From Pseudomonas extremorientalis (lineage in GTDB: Bacteria > Pseudomonadota > Gammaproteobacteria > Pseudomonadales > Pseudomonadaceae): a DNA stretch of 64,000 bases. Below, piece after piece: positions 24,518 through 33,097 of this stretch; position 1 is the first letter of the stretch, and every line of letters begins with the position of its first letter. The position numbers were made by a program, and so were the translations under genes. A model generated the notes under the pieces. It was not told the DNA's origin. It saw only the letters and a program-made list of their open reading frames with translations, and made no database searches. The stretch is taken from assembly GCF_001870465.1 (NCBI RefSeq), contig NZ_MDGK01000056.1, positions 62,001 to 126,000 of the forward strand, given 5' to 3'.

Positions 24518-26587
24518 ATGTCCAGGTTTCCTGCTGACTCCCGTATGGGATATACCCCTGTGCTCGCTGCCCTGTGCGGCGCGCTGCTTGCCCCTCACGC
24601 TCAGGCCGATGACCACGCCGAACATGAGCTGACGCCCACCGTGATCACGGCGATCGCCCCCAGCTCACCGCTGACCGTTATCACCAACCCCAAAGACCCA
24701 CGCCAACCGGTGCCCGCCAGCGATGGCGGCGACTACCTCAAGACCATCCCCGGCTTCGCCCTGGTGCGCAATGGCGGCACCAATGGCGACCCGGTGCTGC
24801 GCGGGATGTTCGGCTCACGCCTGAACATCCTCACCAACGGCAGCATGATGCTCGGCGCCTGCCCCGGCCGCATGGACGCCCCCACCTCGTACATCTCGCC
24901 CGAGACCTACGACAAGCTCACCGTGATCAAAGGCCCGCAAACCGTGCTCTGGGGCCCGGGCGCATCGGCCGGCACCATTCTGTTCGAGCGCGAGCCGGAG
25001 CAGTTCGGCGAACTCGGCACACGTCTCAACGCCAGTGTGCTGGCCGGTTCCAACGGGCGCTTCGACAAGGTCATCGACGCTGCTGCCGGCGGGCCGCTGG
25101 GCTACGTGCGGGTGATCGGCAACCAGGCCCACGCCGATGACTACAAGGACGGCAACAACGACACCGTCGCCTCGCGCTATGACAAATGGAATGGCGATGT
25201 GGCGGTCGGCTTCACCCCCGACGCCGACACCCTGCTGGAACTCACCGCCGGCCGTGGCGATGGCGAGGCGCGTTATGCCGGGCGCGGTATGGACGGTTCG
25301 CAGTTCCTGCGCGAGAGCCTGGGGCTGCGCTTTGAAAAGTCCAATATCGGCGAGGTGCTGGATAAGGTCGAGGCCCAGGTCTATTACAACTACGCCGACC
25401 ACGTGATGGACAACTACAGCCTGCGCACGCCATCCGGCACCGGCATGATGGCGGGGCCCATGGCGTCCAACGTCGACCGGCGCACCCTCGGCGCACGTAT
25501 CAAGGCCACCTGGCGCTGGGCCGATGTGCAACTGATCGGCGGCCTGGACGCGCAGACCAACGAACACCGCCAGCGCAGCAGCATGGGCATCGACACCTAC
25601 AAGGACTTGCCCCGGGTCAAGGACGCCAACTTCCACAACTACGGCGTATTCGGCGAACTGACCTGGTACGCCGCCGACCGCGATCGCCTGATCACCGGTG
25701 CGCGGCTGGACCGCGCTTCGGCCAAGGATTTGCGCCAGACCAGCGGCTCGGGGATGATGACCCGCCCCAACCCGACCGCCGACGACACCCGCGCCGACAC
25801 CCTGCCCTCGGGCTTCGTGCGTTATGAACACGACCTGGCCGACAGCCCCACCACCCTCTACGCCGGCCTGGGCCACTCGGAGCGCTTCCCGGATTACTGG
25901 GAGCTGTTTTCCCCCAACACCGGCGCGGTCGGTTCGGTGAATGCCTTCGACGGCGTGAAGCCGGAGAAAACCACCCAGCTCGACTTCGGCGCGCAGTACA
26001 AAGCCGACGATCTGGAAGCCTGGGCCTCGGGGTACATCGGCCGGGTGCAGGACTTCATCCTGTTCGACTACAGGCCCGGGATGATGGGCACCACCTCCCA
26101 GGCGCGCAACGTCGACGCCCGCATCATGGGCGGCGAACTGGGCGCGGCCTACAATCTGACGCGCAACTGGAAAGCCGACGCCACCCTCGCCTACGCCTGG
26201 GGCAAGAACAGCAGCGACGGCAAGGCGCTGCCGCAAATGCCACCGCTGGATGCACGCCTGGGCCTGACCTACAGCGAAGACGACTGGAGCGCCGGTGCGT
26301 TGTGGCGTGTGGTCGCGGCGCAGAACCGCATCGACCAGAACAAAGGCAATGTGGTCGGCAAGGACTACGACAAGAGCGGCGGCTTTGGCGTGTTCTCGCT
26401 GAACGCGGCGTACCGCATCAACAAGCACTTCAAGGTCAGCACCGGCGTCGACAACCTGTTCGGCAAGGCCTATGCCGAACACCTGAACCTGGCCGGCAAC
26501 GCCGGGTTCGGCTACCCGGCGAGTGACCCGCAAGCCATCAAGGAGCCAGGCCGAACACTCTGGACCAAAGTCGACATGAGCTTCTAA
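24518..26587 (+). CDS. oprC: TonB-dependent copper receptor, OprC-like
   Basis: Outer-membrane TonB-dependent receptor for copper, 689 aa. After the signal peptide (ending PHAQA) the plug domain has SDGGDYLKTIPGFALVRNGG, VLRGMFGSRLNILTNGSMM, the Cys/Met-containing LGACPGRMDAPTSYISPE typical of OprC copper binding, and VLWGPGASAGTILFER. The barrel ends in the aromatic KVDMSF. ATG 24518 is preferred over ATG 24506 because it leaves a conventional signal peptide. It belongs with the chaperone and DUF2946 genes upstream and the PepSY protein downstream. A REP pair follows. Confidence 0.92.
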   Translation: MSRFPADSRMGYTPVLAALCGALLAPHAQADDHAEHELTPTVITAIAPSSPLTVITNPKDPRQPVPASDGGDYLKTIPGFALVRNGGTNGDPVLRGMFGSRLNILTNGSMMLGACPGRMDAPTSYISPETYDKLTVIKGPQTVLWGPGASAGTILFEREPEQFGELGTRLNASVLAGSNGRFDKVIDAAAGGPLGYVRVIGNQAHADDYKDGNNDTVASRYDKWNGDVAVGFTPDADTLLELTAGRGDGEARYAGRGMDGSQFLRESLGLRFEKSNIGEVLDKVEAQVYYNYADHVMDNYSLRTPSGTGMMAGPMASNVDRRTLGARIKATWRWADVQLIGGLDAQTNEHRQRSSMGIDTYKDLPRVKDANFHNYGVFGELTWYAADRDRLITGARLDRASAKDLRQTSGSGMMTRPNPTADDTRADTLPSGFVRYEHDLADSPTTLYAGLGHSERFPDYWELFSPNTGAVGSVNAFDGVKPEKTTQLDFGAQYKADDLEAWASGYIGRVQDFILFDYRPGMMGTTSQARNVDARIMGGELGAAYNLTRNWKADATLAYAWGKNSSDGKALPQMPPLDARLGLTYSEDDWSAGALWRVVAAQNRIDQNKGNVVGKDYDKSGGFGVFSLNAAYRINKHFKVSTGVDNLFGKAYAEHLNLAGNAGFGYPASDPQAIKEPGRTLWTKVDMSF

Positions 26588-26591
26588 GAGC

Positions 26592-26664
26592 ATCGCGGGC
26601 AAGCGCCCTCCCACTTTTGATGTTGTGAACACCATCAAATGTGGGAGGGGGCTTGCCCCCGATG
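26592..26664. repeat. REP pair in reversed order after oprC
   Basis: The arm ending CCCTCCCACTTTT comes first (26592-26617) and the GTGGGAGGGGGCTTG arm second (26638-26664). The arms therefore point away from each other, unlike the usual REPIN. The first arm is diverged. Confidence 0.85.
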
Positions 26665-26707
26665 ACGGCCGACCAGACACAAAAAACTCAAAGCCTTGCG
26701 GAGCCCA

Positions 26708-28093
26708 ATGATGAGCACTCAAAAAATATCCTTCTACAACCTGGCCTGGCGCTGGCACTTCTACGCCGGGCTCTTCGTCGCCCCTTTCATGGTGCTGCTG
26801 GCCCTGACCGGCATCATCTACCTGTTCAAACCCCAGCTCGACCCGCTGATGTACGGCGACCTGCTCAAGGTGCAGAGCGCCGCGCACGCCCTGAGCGCCG
26901 ACGAGCAACTGCAACGCGCCCAGGCGGCCTACCCCAAGGCCGCGATCAGCAAATACCTGCCCCCCGCCGACGCCACCAGCAGCGCGCAATTCGTGACGCA
27001 TCAGGACGGCCGCGAAGTGACGGTCTTTGTCGACCCCTATCGCGGCACGGTCCTCGGCGAGCAGAATGCCAAATACAACCTGCAAGCCATCGCCCGCGCC
27101 CTGCACGGCGAGCTGATGATCGGCACGGTCGGCGACCGTCTTGTAGAACTCGCCGCCGGTTGGGGCGTTATGCTGGTGGTGTCGGGCCTGTACCTGTGGT
27201 GGCCGCGCGGCAAGTCATCAGCCGGTGTTCTATGGCCACGCTTCACCACCCGTGGCCGGGTGTTCTGGCGCGACCTGCATGCGGTCACCGGTTTCTGGGG
27301 CGCCTCGCTGTTGCTGGTGATGCTGCTCAGCGGCATGACCTGGACCGGCTTCTGGGGCAAGCAGTACGCCGAGCTGTGGAATCGCTTTCCAGCGGCGATG
27401 TGGAACAACGTGCCGCAGTCCGACCAGCAGGCGCGCAGCCTCAATACCGCCAGCCAACAGACCGTGCCCTGGGCCATGGAGAACACGCCGATACCGATGT
27501 CCGGCGACCACGCCGAGCACATGAACCACGGCGCCATGCACGCCGCTCCCGCAGCACCCAAAGTGCGCCTGCAACAGGTGGTCGACCTGGCCAACGCACG
27601 CCACGTCGAGCCCGGCTACAGCATCACCTTCCCCACCACCGCCGAAGGTGTGTTCACCGTCGCAGTGTTCGCCAACGACCCACGCAACGACGCTACCCTG
27701 CACGTCGACCAGTACACCGGCAAGGTTCTCGCCGATGTGCGCTGGGAGCATTACAACCTGGTGGCGCGCGCCACCGAGACCGGCGTGATGCTGCACGAAG
27801 GCAAGATGTTCGGCTGGGTCAATCAGCTGATCGTGCTGCTGATCTGCCTGATGATCCTGCTGAGCGCGGTCAGCGGCGTGGTGATCTGGTGGAAACGTCG
27901 TCCGGTGGGCGGGCTGGGCGTGCCGCCGCTGCGCCACGACCTGCCGAAATGGAAAACCGCGATGGTGATCATGTTCGGGCTGGCGATCATTTTCCCGCTG
28001 GTGGGTGCGTCGTTGATCGTGGTGTGGGTGCTGGACCGCCTGGTGTTGGCGCGGCTGTTCGCACAACGTGAATCTGCCTCAGGTTCGACATGA
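26708..28093 (+). CDS. PepSY-associated membrane protein of the copper cluster
   Basis: A 461-aa inner-membrane protein of the PepSY-TM family. It has four main membrane helices: RWHFYAGLFVAPFMVLLALTG near the start, then GWGVMLVVSGLYLWWPRG, GFWGASLLLVMLLSGMTWTG and a C-terminal pair (QLIVLLICLMILLSAVSGVV, ITW-like region). The periplasmic PepSY segment includes a Met/His-rich part (MSGDHAEHMNHGAMHAA) that suggests copper contact. Two adjacent ATGs (26708, 26711) follow a GCGGAG site. Such proteins often sit beside TonB receptors and may reduce or handle the incoming metal; that role is inferred. Confidence 0.85.
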   Translation: MMSTQKISFYNLAWRWHFYAGLFVAPFMVLLALTGIIYLFKPQLDPLMYGDLLKVQSAAHALSADEQLQRAQAAYPKAAISKYLPPADATSSAQFVTHQDGREVTVFVDPYRGTVLGEQNAKYNLQAIARALHGELMIGTVGDRLVELAAGWGVMLVVSGLYLWWPRGKSSAGVLWPRFTTRGRVFWRDLHAVTGFWGASLLLVMLLSGMTWTGFWGKQYAELWNRFPAAMWNNVPQSDQQARSLNTASQQTVPWAMENTPIPMSGDHAEHMNHGAMHAAPAAPKVRLQQVVDLANARHVEPGYSITFPTTAEGVFTVAVFANDPRNDATLHVDQYTGKVLADVRWEHYNLVARATETGVMLHEGKMFGWVNQLIVLLICLMILLSAVSGVVIWWKRRPVGGLGVPPLRHDLPKWKTAMVIMFGLAIIFPLVGASLIVVWVLDRLVLARLFAQRESASGST

Positions 28094-28154
28094 AGTCGGC
28101 GAGATGCCCTACATAGAGGCGTTATGTAGTCTTACGCGGGCTTTCGCCCACGCC

Positions 28155-28185
28155 GCAGAAAGTGTTAACTTATAACACTTTCTGC
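28155..28185. promoter_or_regulatory. Perfect 31-bp palindrome, probable Zur operator
   Basis: Arms GCAGAAAGTGTTA (28155-28167) and TAACACTTTCTGC (28173-28185) are perfect complements around ACTTA. The core GTTA-N5-TAAC matches the Zur box pattern of gamma-proteobacteria. It lies 60 bp before the TonB receptor start. It could pass for a terminator stem, but no T tract follows. Confidence 0.7.
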
Positions 28186-28244
28186 TTACTCCAGCTCGCC
28201 GCGCCCAGCGGCGAGCACTGCCTTCAAGAAGACTTTTTCGTCCG

Positions 28245-30353
28245 ATGAACAAGTACCTCGCGTCCGGCCTGTGCCTGCTCGCCCTGCATACCAGCGCCCA
28301 GGCCCTGACTCTGCCCGCCAGCCCCGTCACTGCACCTGCCGTGGACGATGACCACGTCGACCTCAAGACCCCGACCACCGCCGGCTCGCGCCTGAACCTC
28401 AGCGCCCTGCAAACCCCCGGCAGCGTCGAGAGCCAGACCGGCGTGCAGATCCGCGAACGCGGCGACGCCAGTGTGCAGGACGCGATTTCCCGCGCCACCG
28501 GCATCAGCCGCACCGGCACGCCGGGCGACGGCGGCACCTCGTTGTCGGCCCGGGGTTTTACCGGCCAGGGCTCGGTGATGCAGTTGTATGACGGCAACCG
28601 CATGTACATGGGCATGGGCACCTCGACCTTCCCGGTGGACACCTGGTCGGTGGAGCGCGTCGACGTACTGCGCGGCCCGGCCTCGGTGCTGTACGGCGAA
28701 GGCGCCACCGGTGCGGTGATCAACACCGTGCCGAAAAAGCCTTTCGAGGGCGAGATCGAAAACCACATCCGCCTCGGCTACGGCTCGTATGATCGCCAGC
28801 AACAAGCCGTGGACAGCGGCGGCTCGCTGACCGACACCCTGAGCTACCGTCTGAACCTCAATCGCCTGCGCAGCAACGGCTTTATCGACCGCGGCGACTC
28901 CAGCAGCGACTTCGTCAGCGGTGCCCTGCGCTGGCAGGCGGCAGACAACCTGAGCTTCACTTTCGCCAGCGACTACGGCGACCAGCGCCCGCAGAACTAC
29001 TTCGGCACGCCGCTGATCAACGGCCAGTTGCACAAGGGCCTGCGCGACAAGAACTACAACGTCAGCAACGACACCCAGCACTACAACGACCAGTGGACGC
29101 GCCTGACCAGCGAGTGGCAGATCAACGACAGCGTCAGCTCCACCAACGAGCTGTATTACCTGAAAAACCAGCGTCGCTGGCAGAACGCGGAGAACTACAA
29201 CTTCATCGGCGGCCAACTGACCCGCAGCGGCAACTATGGCATCAAGCACAACCAGGAACAGGTGGGCGACCGCCAGACCTTCACCTTCAAGCACAGCCTG
29301 TTCGGCCTCGACAGCCAGACCGTGACCGGCGTGGAATACAACCGTATCCGCTTCCGCCTGGCCAGTAACTCGCCGTTTACCGACACGTTTACCAGCGGCC
29401 AACCCATCGACGTGAACCACCCCGCGCCGGGCCAGTTCGCCAGCAACGACCCGTTCAAGCCGCTGTTCGCCAGCACCACCAAAACCGTCGCCGGCTTCGC
29501 GGAAAACCGCCTGCAACTCACCGACCAACTATCGCTGATCACCGGCATCCGCCGCGACTACGCGCACATCGACCGTGATGACCTGCGCACCGGCAGCCAG
29601 TCCGACAAGACCCTTACCGGCAATAACTGGAAGGCGGGCCTGGTCTACGCGATCACGCCCGACACCTCGGTCTATGGCCAGTACGCCACCAGCACCGACG
29701 GCGTCGGTGGCCTGATTTCCCTGAGCCCGGGCCAGCAGCAGTTCGACCTGTCCACGGCCAAGCAGACCGAGATCGGCATCAAACAGGCCTTCTGGGATCA
29801 GCGCGGCGAATGGACATTGGCGGCGTATCACATCGTCAAAAAGAAACTGCTCACCGACGTGCCGGGCAATCCGAGCCTGCAGCAGCAAGTCGGCCAACAA
29901 TCCTCCCGTGGCCTGGAAGCCAGCCTCGACCTGCAACTGCCCCACGCCTGGCAACTGCAAGCCAACGCGGCCATCGTGCATGCGCAGTACGACGACTTCA
30001 AACAGGACGTCAACGGCGTGCAAGTGTCCCGCGACGGCAACCGCCCGGTGGACGTACCACGTCGCACCGCCAACCTGTGGCTGAGCAAGGCGGTGACCGA
30101 CGATATCCGTGCCGGTACCGGTGTGCGTTATGTGGATGCACGTTATGCCGACATGGCCAACCAGAATGAGTTGCCCAGCTACACCGTGGTCGATGCCACC
30201 GTATCGTGGAAAGCCCTGCGCAACACCACCCTGGGCCTGCAGTTGAACAACCTGTTCGACCGCACCTACGCCGTCAGCCAATACAACGACGGCCAGCAGT
30301 GGATCCTCGGCGAACCACGCTCGTTCTTTGTCACGGCGGACTACACCTTCTGA
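28245..30353 (+). CDS. TonB-dependent receptor of a zinc-type uptake operon
   Basis: A 702-aa outer-membrane receptor. After the signal peptide (LCLLALHTSAQA) the plug has GDASVQDAISRATGISR, LSARGFTGQGSVMQLYDGNR and VDVLRGPASVLYGEGATGAV. The barrel ends EPRSFFVTADYTF, with the C-terminal phenylalanine needed for outer-membrane insertion. Sequence and gene order resemble PA2911, first gene of the zinc-responsive PA2911-PA2914 operon of P. aeruginosa. Automatic tools may call it a siderophore receptor; the Zur-like palindrome upstream favours zinc or a zincophore. The substrate is an inference. Its last codon overlaps the next gene's start region. Confidence 0.85.
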   Translation: MNKYLASGLCLLALHTSAQALTLPASPVTAPAVDDDHVDLKTPTTAGSRLNLSALQTPGSVESQTGVQIRERGDASVQDAISRATGISRTGTPGDGGTSLSARGFTGQGSVMQLYDGNRMYMGMGTSTFPVDTWSVERVDVLRGPASVLYGEGATGAVINTVPKKPFEGEIENHIRLGYGSYDRQQQAVDSGGSLTDTLSYRLNLNRLRSNGFIDRGDSSSDFVSGALRWQAADNLSFTFASDYGDQRPQNYFGTPLINGQLHKGLRDKNYNVSNDTQHYNDQWTRLTSEWQINDSVSSTNELYYLKNQRRWQNAENYNFIGGQLTRSGNYGIKHNQEQVGDRQTFTFKHSLFGLDSQTVTGVEYNRIRFRLASNSPFTDTFTSGQPIDVNHPAPGQFASNDPFKPLFASTTKTVAGFAENRLQLTDQLSLITGIRRDYAHIDRDDLRTGSQSDKTLTGNNWKAGLVYAITPDTSVYGQYATSTDGVGGLISLSPGQQQFDLSTAKQTEIGIKQAFWDQRGEWTLAAYHIVKKKLLTDVPGNPSLQQQVGQQSSRGLEASLDLQLPHAWQLQANAAIVHAQYDDFKQDVNGVQVSRDGNRPVDVPRRTANLWLSKAVTDDIRAGTGVRYVDARYADMANQNELPSYTVVDATVSWKALRNTTLGLQLNNLFDRTYAVSQYNDGQQWILGEPRSFFVTADYTF

Positions 30354-31141
30354 TAACCGCACTCACCCTCAGCGACCTGGCCTGGACCCCGCCGGGGCAT
30401 GACCATTGTCATCACCAGTTCCACCTGCGTGACGCCAGCCTGCAAGTCGGTGCGGGAGAGTTCGTCGGCCTGATCGGGCCTAACGGCAGCGGCAAGACCA
30501 GCCTGTTGCGCTGCGCCTACCGGTTCAGCAAACCGGCGTGCGGCGACGTGTTGCTCGACCATCAGAACGTGTGGAAACAGAGTTCGAAATGGTGCGCGCA
30601 ACGCATTGCCGTGGTGCTGCAGGAGTTCCCGGATGCGTTCGGCCTGCGCGTCGATGAAGTGGTCGCCATGGGCCGTACGCCGCACAAGGGCCTGTTCGAC
30701 GGCGACACGCTGCACGACCGGCAGTTGATCCACCAGGTACTGGCGTCAGTCGGCATGCACGGCTTCGAGGATCACGCTTTCGCCACCCTGTCCGGGGGTG
30801 AAAAGCAACGTGTGATCCTGGCCCGCGCCCTGGCCCAGCAACCGCAATTGCTGATCCTCGACGAGCCGACCAACCACCTCGACCCGCGCTACCAACTGGA
30901 GCTGCTGCGGCTGGTCAAGCGCCTGCACATCGGCACCCTGGCGAGCATTCACGACCTCAACCTGGCCGCCGCCTTCTGCGATCGCCTGTATGTGATCAAC
31001 CACGGGCGCATCGTCGCCAGCGGCACGCCCCATGAGGTGCTGACCCGCGAACTGCTGCGCGATGTGTTTGGCGTCGAAGCGTTGATCGATCCCCACCCGC
31101 TGTCCGGCTACCCCCGAATCACCTGGATAACCCAACCATGA
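30350..31141 (+). CDS. ABC transporter ATPase, FecE/BtuD type, with non-canonical start
   Basis: Cytoplasmic ATPase of the metal-uptake system, about 263 aa. Walker A is GPNGSGKTSLL, the signature is LSGGEKQRVILARALA, and Walker B is LLILDEPTNHLD. The N-terminus reads LITALTLSDLAW and then a His cluster (GHDHCHHQFH). No ATG, GTG or TTG lies at the expected position. The best candidate is CTG at 30350, overlapping the receptor stop as CTGA; the nearest canonical alternative, GTG 30299, lies 50 bp inside the receptor gene. The stop overlaps the next gene's ATG (31138-31141). PA2912-like by position. Confidence 0.85.
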   Translation: MITALTLSDLAWTPPGHDHCHHQFHLRDASLQVGAGEFVGLIGPNGSGKTSLLRCAYRFSKPACGDVLLDHQNVWKQSSKWCAQRIAVVLQEFPDAFGLRVDEVVAMGRTPHKGLFDGDTLHDRQLIHQVLASVGMHGFEDHAFATLSGGEKQRVILARALAQQPQLLILDEPTNHLDPRYQLELLRLVKRLHIGTLASIHDLNLAAAFCDRLYVINHGRIVASGTPHEVLTRELLRDVFGVEALIDPHPLSGYPRITWITQP

Positions 31142-32085
31142 TCCTGCGTTCGCTGCTTGCCACTACCTTGTTGTTCAATGCCACCGGGGCACTCGCCGAA
31201 GCGACCCACTACCCGGTGACCATCAAGAGCTGCAACCGCGACGTGACCTTCCAGGAAGCGCCGAAACACGCGGTCAGCCACGACATCAACATGACCCAGA
31301 TGATGCTCGCCCTCGGCCTCAAGCCGAGCATGGCCGGTTACAGCGGCGTTACCGGCTGGAAGTCGGTCACGCCGGAAATGGCCGAGCTGCTCGACGGCCT
31401 GCCGGAGCTGGCGAGCAAGTATCCCTCGGTGGAAACCCTGCTCAACGCCAATGTGGATTTCTTCTTCGCCGGCTGGGACTACGGCATGCGCGTGGGCGGC
31501 GACCTCACGCCAAACACGCTGCAACCCTTGGGCATCAACGTGTATGAGCTGACCGAATCCTGCGCCTTCGTGATGAAGCGCCCGGCCGCGACCCTGGAAG
31601 ACACCTATAACGACCTGCGCAACCTGGGCAGGATTTTCGATGTGCAGGAACGCGCCAATGCCTTGATCGCGCAGATGCAGGCGCAGGTCGCCGAGGTGCA
31701 ACAGGACCTGCCCGCCGACAAGCCCCGGGTGTTCCTCTACGACAGCGGTGAAGACCGCGCCATGACCTCCGGCCGCCTGGGCATGCCCCAGGCGCTGATC
31801 GACGCGGCGGGCGGGCGCAACATTCTCGATGACATCGACGCCAGTTGGACCCGCGTCAACTGGGAGACCGTGGTGGAGCGCAACCCGCAGGTGATCGTGA
31901 TCGTCGACTACAGCGAAGTCACTGCCGAACAGAAAGAGCAATTCCTGCTCAACAACCCGGCGCTGCAAGCGGTGGATGCGATCCGCAACCAGCGCTTTAT
32001 CGTGATCCCTTACGTGCAGGCCACGCCGGGTATCGACAACGTGCTGGCGGTGGAAACCCTGGCCAAGGGGTTCCACGGCGAATGA
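31138..32085 (+). CDS. ABC transporter periplasmic binding protein, FecB/BtuF type
   Basis: A 315-aa periplasmic solute-binding protein. The signal peptide is LLATTLLFNATGALA. The mature protein is a two-lobed class III (helical backbone) binder with HAVSHDINMTQMMLALGLKP, YPSVETLLNANVDFFFAGWD and the C-terminal QRFIVIPYVQATPGIDNVL. It starts at an ATG that overlaps the ATPase stop by 4 bp, and its stop overlaps the permease ATG (ATGA, 32082-32085). PA2913-like by order. The ligand (zinc complex or other chelate) is not evident from sequence. Confidence 0.88.
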   Translation: MILRSLLATTLLFNATGALAEATHYPVTIKSCNRDVTFQEAPKHAVSHDINMTQMMLALGLKPSMAGYSGVTGWKSVTPEMAELLDGLPELASKYPSVETLLNANVDFFFAGWDYGMRVGGDLTPNTLQPLGINVYELTESCAFVMKRPAATLEDTYNDLRNLGRIFDVQERANALIAQMQAQVAEVQQDLPADKPRVFLYDSGEDRAMTSGRLGMPQALIDAAGGRNILDDIDASWTRVNWETVVERNPQVIVIVDYSEVTAEQKEQFLLNNPALQAVDAIRNQRFIVIPYVQATPGIDNVLAVETLAKGFHGE

Positions 32086-33092
32086 TCACCCGTCGCTATG
32101 GGCTGCTGCTCGCCGCGCTTGGCGCGGTGCTGCTGGTCTCCTGCGTGCTCTCGCTGGGCTTCGGCCCGGCACGGGTGCCAGTGGACGTCGTGTGGCGCAT
32201 CCTGCTGTACAAAGCGCTCGGCATCGGTGAAGTGAATTGGCCGGCCGGGCAGGAACATATCGTGTGGCTGATCCGTGTACCGCGCATGCTGCTCGGCGCG
32301 CTGGTGGGCGCCGGGCTGGCGTTGATCGGCGCAGTGTTGCAGGCGGTCACGCGCAACCCGCTGGCCGATCCGCACCTGCTTGGTGTCACGTCCGGCGCCA
32401 CCCTGGGCGCGGTGATCGTGGTGCTGCATGTGGGCGAAGTCATAGGCCTGCTGACCTTGCCCATCGCCGCGTTTGTCGGGGCATTGGCGAGCATGCTGGT
32501 GGTGTTGGCCGTGGCCAGTCGCAACGGTCGCCTGGAAAGCGATCGTCTGTTGCTGTGCGGTGTGGCGGTGTCCTTTGTGATGATGGCGGCGGCCAATCTG
32601 CTGCTGTTCATGGGCGACCATCGCGCCGCCTCGGCGGTGATGTTCTGGATGCTCGGCGGCCTCGGCCTGGCGCGCTGGGAGCTGCTAGCGATTCCGGCGC
32701 TGACGGTACTGCTGGGACTTCTGGTGCTGCTGGGCATGGCACGCCCGTTGAACGCGCTGATGGCCGGCGAACAGACCGCCGTGACCCTCGGCCTGAACGC
32801 CCGCACCGTGCGGCTGAAGGTGTTCCTGGTGGCCTCATTGATGACCGGTGTGCTGGTCTCCATCAGCGGCTCCATCGGTTTTGTAGGGCTGATGGTGCCG
32901 CACATCGCCCGGCGTCTCGTCGGTGCCGAGCATCGCCGCCTGCTGCCGATCTGCGTGCTGCTGGGCAGTCTGTTCCTGGTCTGGGTCGACGTGGCCGCCC
33001 GCACGCTGATCGCCCCTGAAGACCTGCCCATTGGTGTCGCCACGGCGGCCATCGGCGGGTTGTTTTTCATCGGCCTGATGCGTCGGCACTGA
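32082..33092 (+). CDS. ABC transporter permease, FecCD/BtuC family
   Basis: A 336-aa inner-membrane permease. Hallmarks are the conserved RVPRMLLGALVGAGLALIGA, then QAVTRNPLADPHLLGVTSGA, GSIGFVGLMVPHIARRLVG (the loop that docks on the ATPase) and the C-terminal APEDLPIGVATAAIGGLFFI. About nine or ten helices are visible. The ATG at 32082 overlaps the binding-protein stop; the longer open frame upstream lies inside that gene. It is the last gene of the four-gene uptake operon. The giant minus-strand gene ends 5 bp after its stop. Confidence 0.92.
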   Translation: MITRRYGLLLAALGAVLLVSCVLSLGFGPARVPVDVVWRILLYKALGIGEVNWPAGQEHIVWLIRVPRMLLGALVGAGLALIGAVLQAVTRNPLADPHLLGVTSGATLGAVIVVLHVGEVIGLLTLPIAAFVGALASMLVVLAVASRNGRLESDRLLLCGVAVSFVMMAAANLLLFMGDHRAASAVMFWMLGGLGLARWELLAIPALTVLLGLLVLLGMARPLNALMAGEQTAVTLGLNARTVRLKVFLVASLMTGVLVSISGSIGFVGLMVPHIARRLVGAEHRRLLPICVLLGSLFLVWVDVAARTLIAPEDLPIGVATAAIGGLFFIGLMRRH

Positions 33093-33097
33093 GGGAC

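Noticed and set aside
24815..27106. A 763-aa minus-strand open frame opposite oprC and its neighbour
   Set aside because: It runs through the REP pair and lies antisense to a clear TonB receptor and PepSY gene. Long shadow frames are expected in GC-rich codon-biased DNA.
26641..28071. A 476-aa plus-strand frame overlapping the PepSY gene
   Set aside because: It begins in a REP and is a +1 shadow, Arg/Pro-rich with no domain.
28155..28185. The 31-bp palindrome as a terminator of the PepSY gene
   Set aside because: No T tract follows on either strand in a suitable position, and the GTTA-N5-TAAC core fits an operator better.
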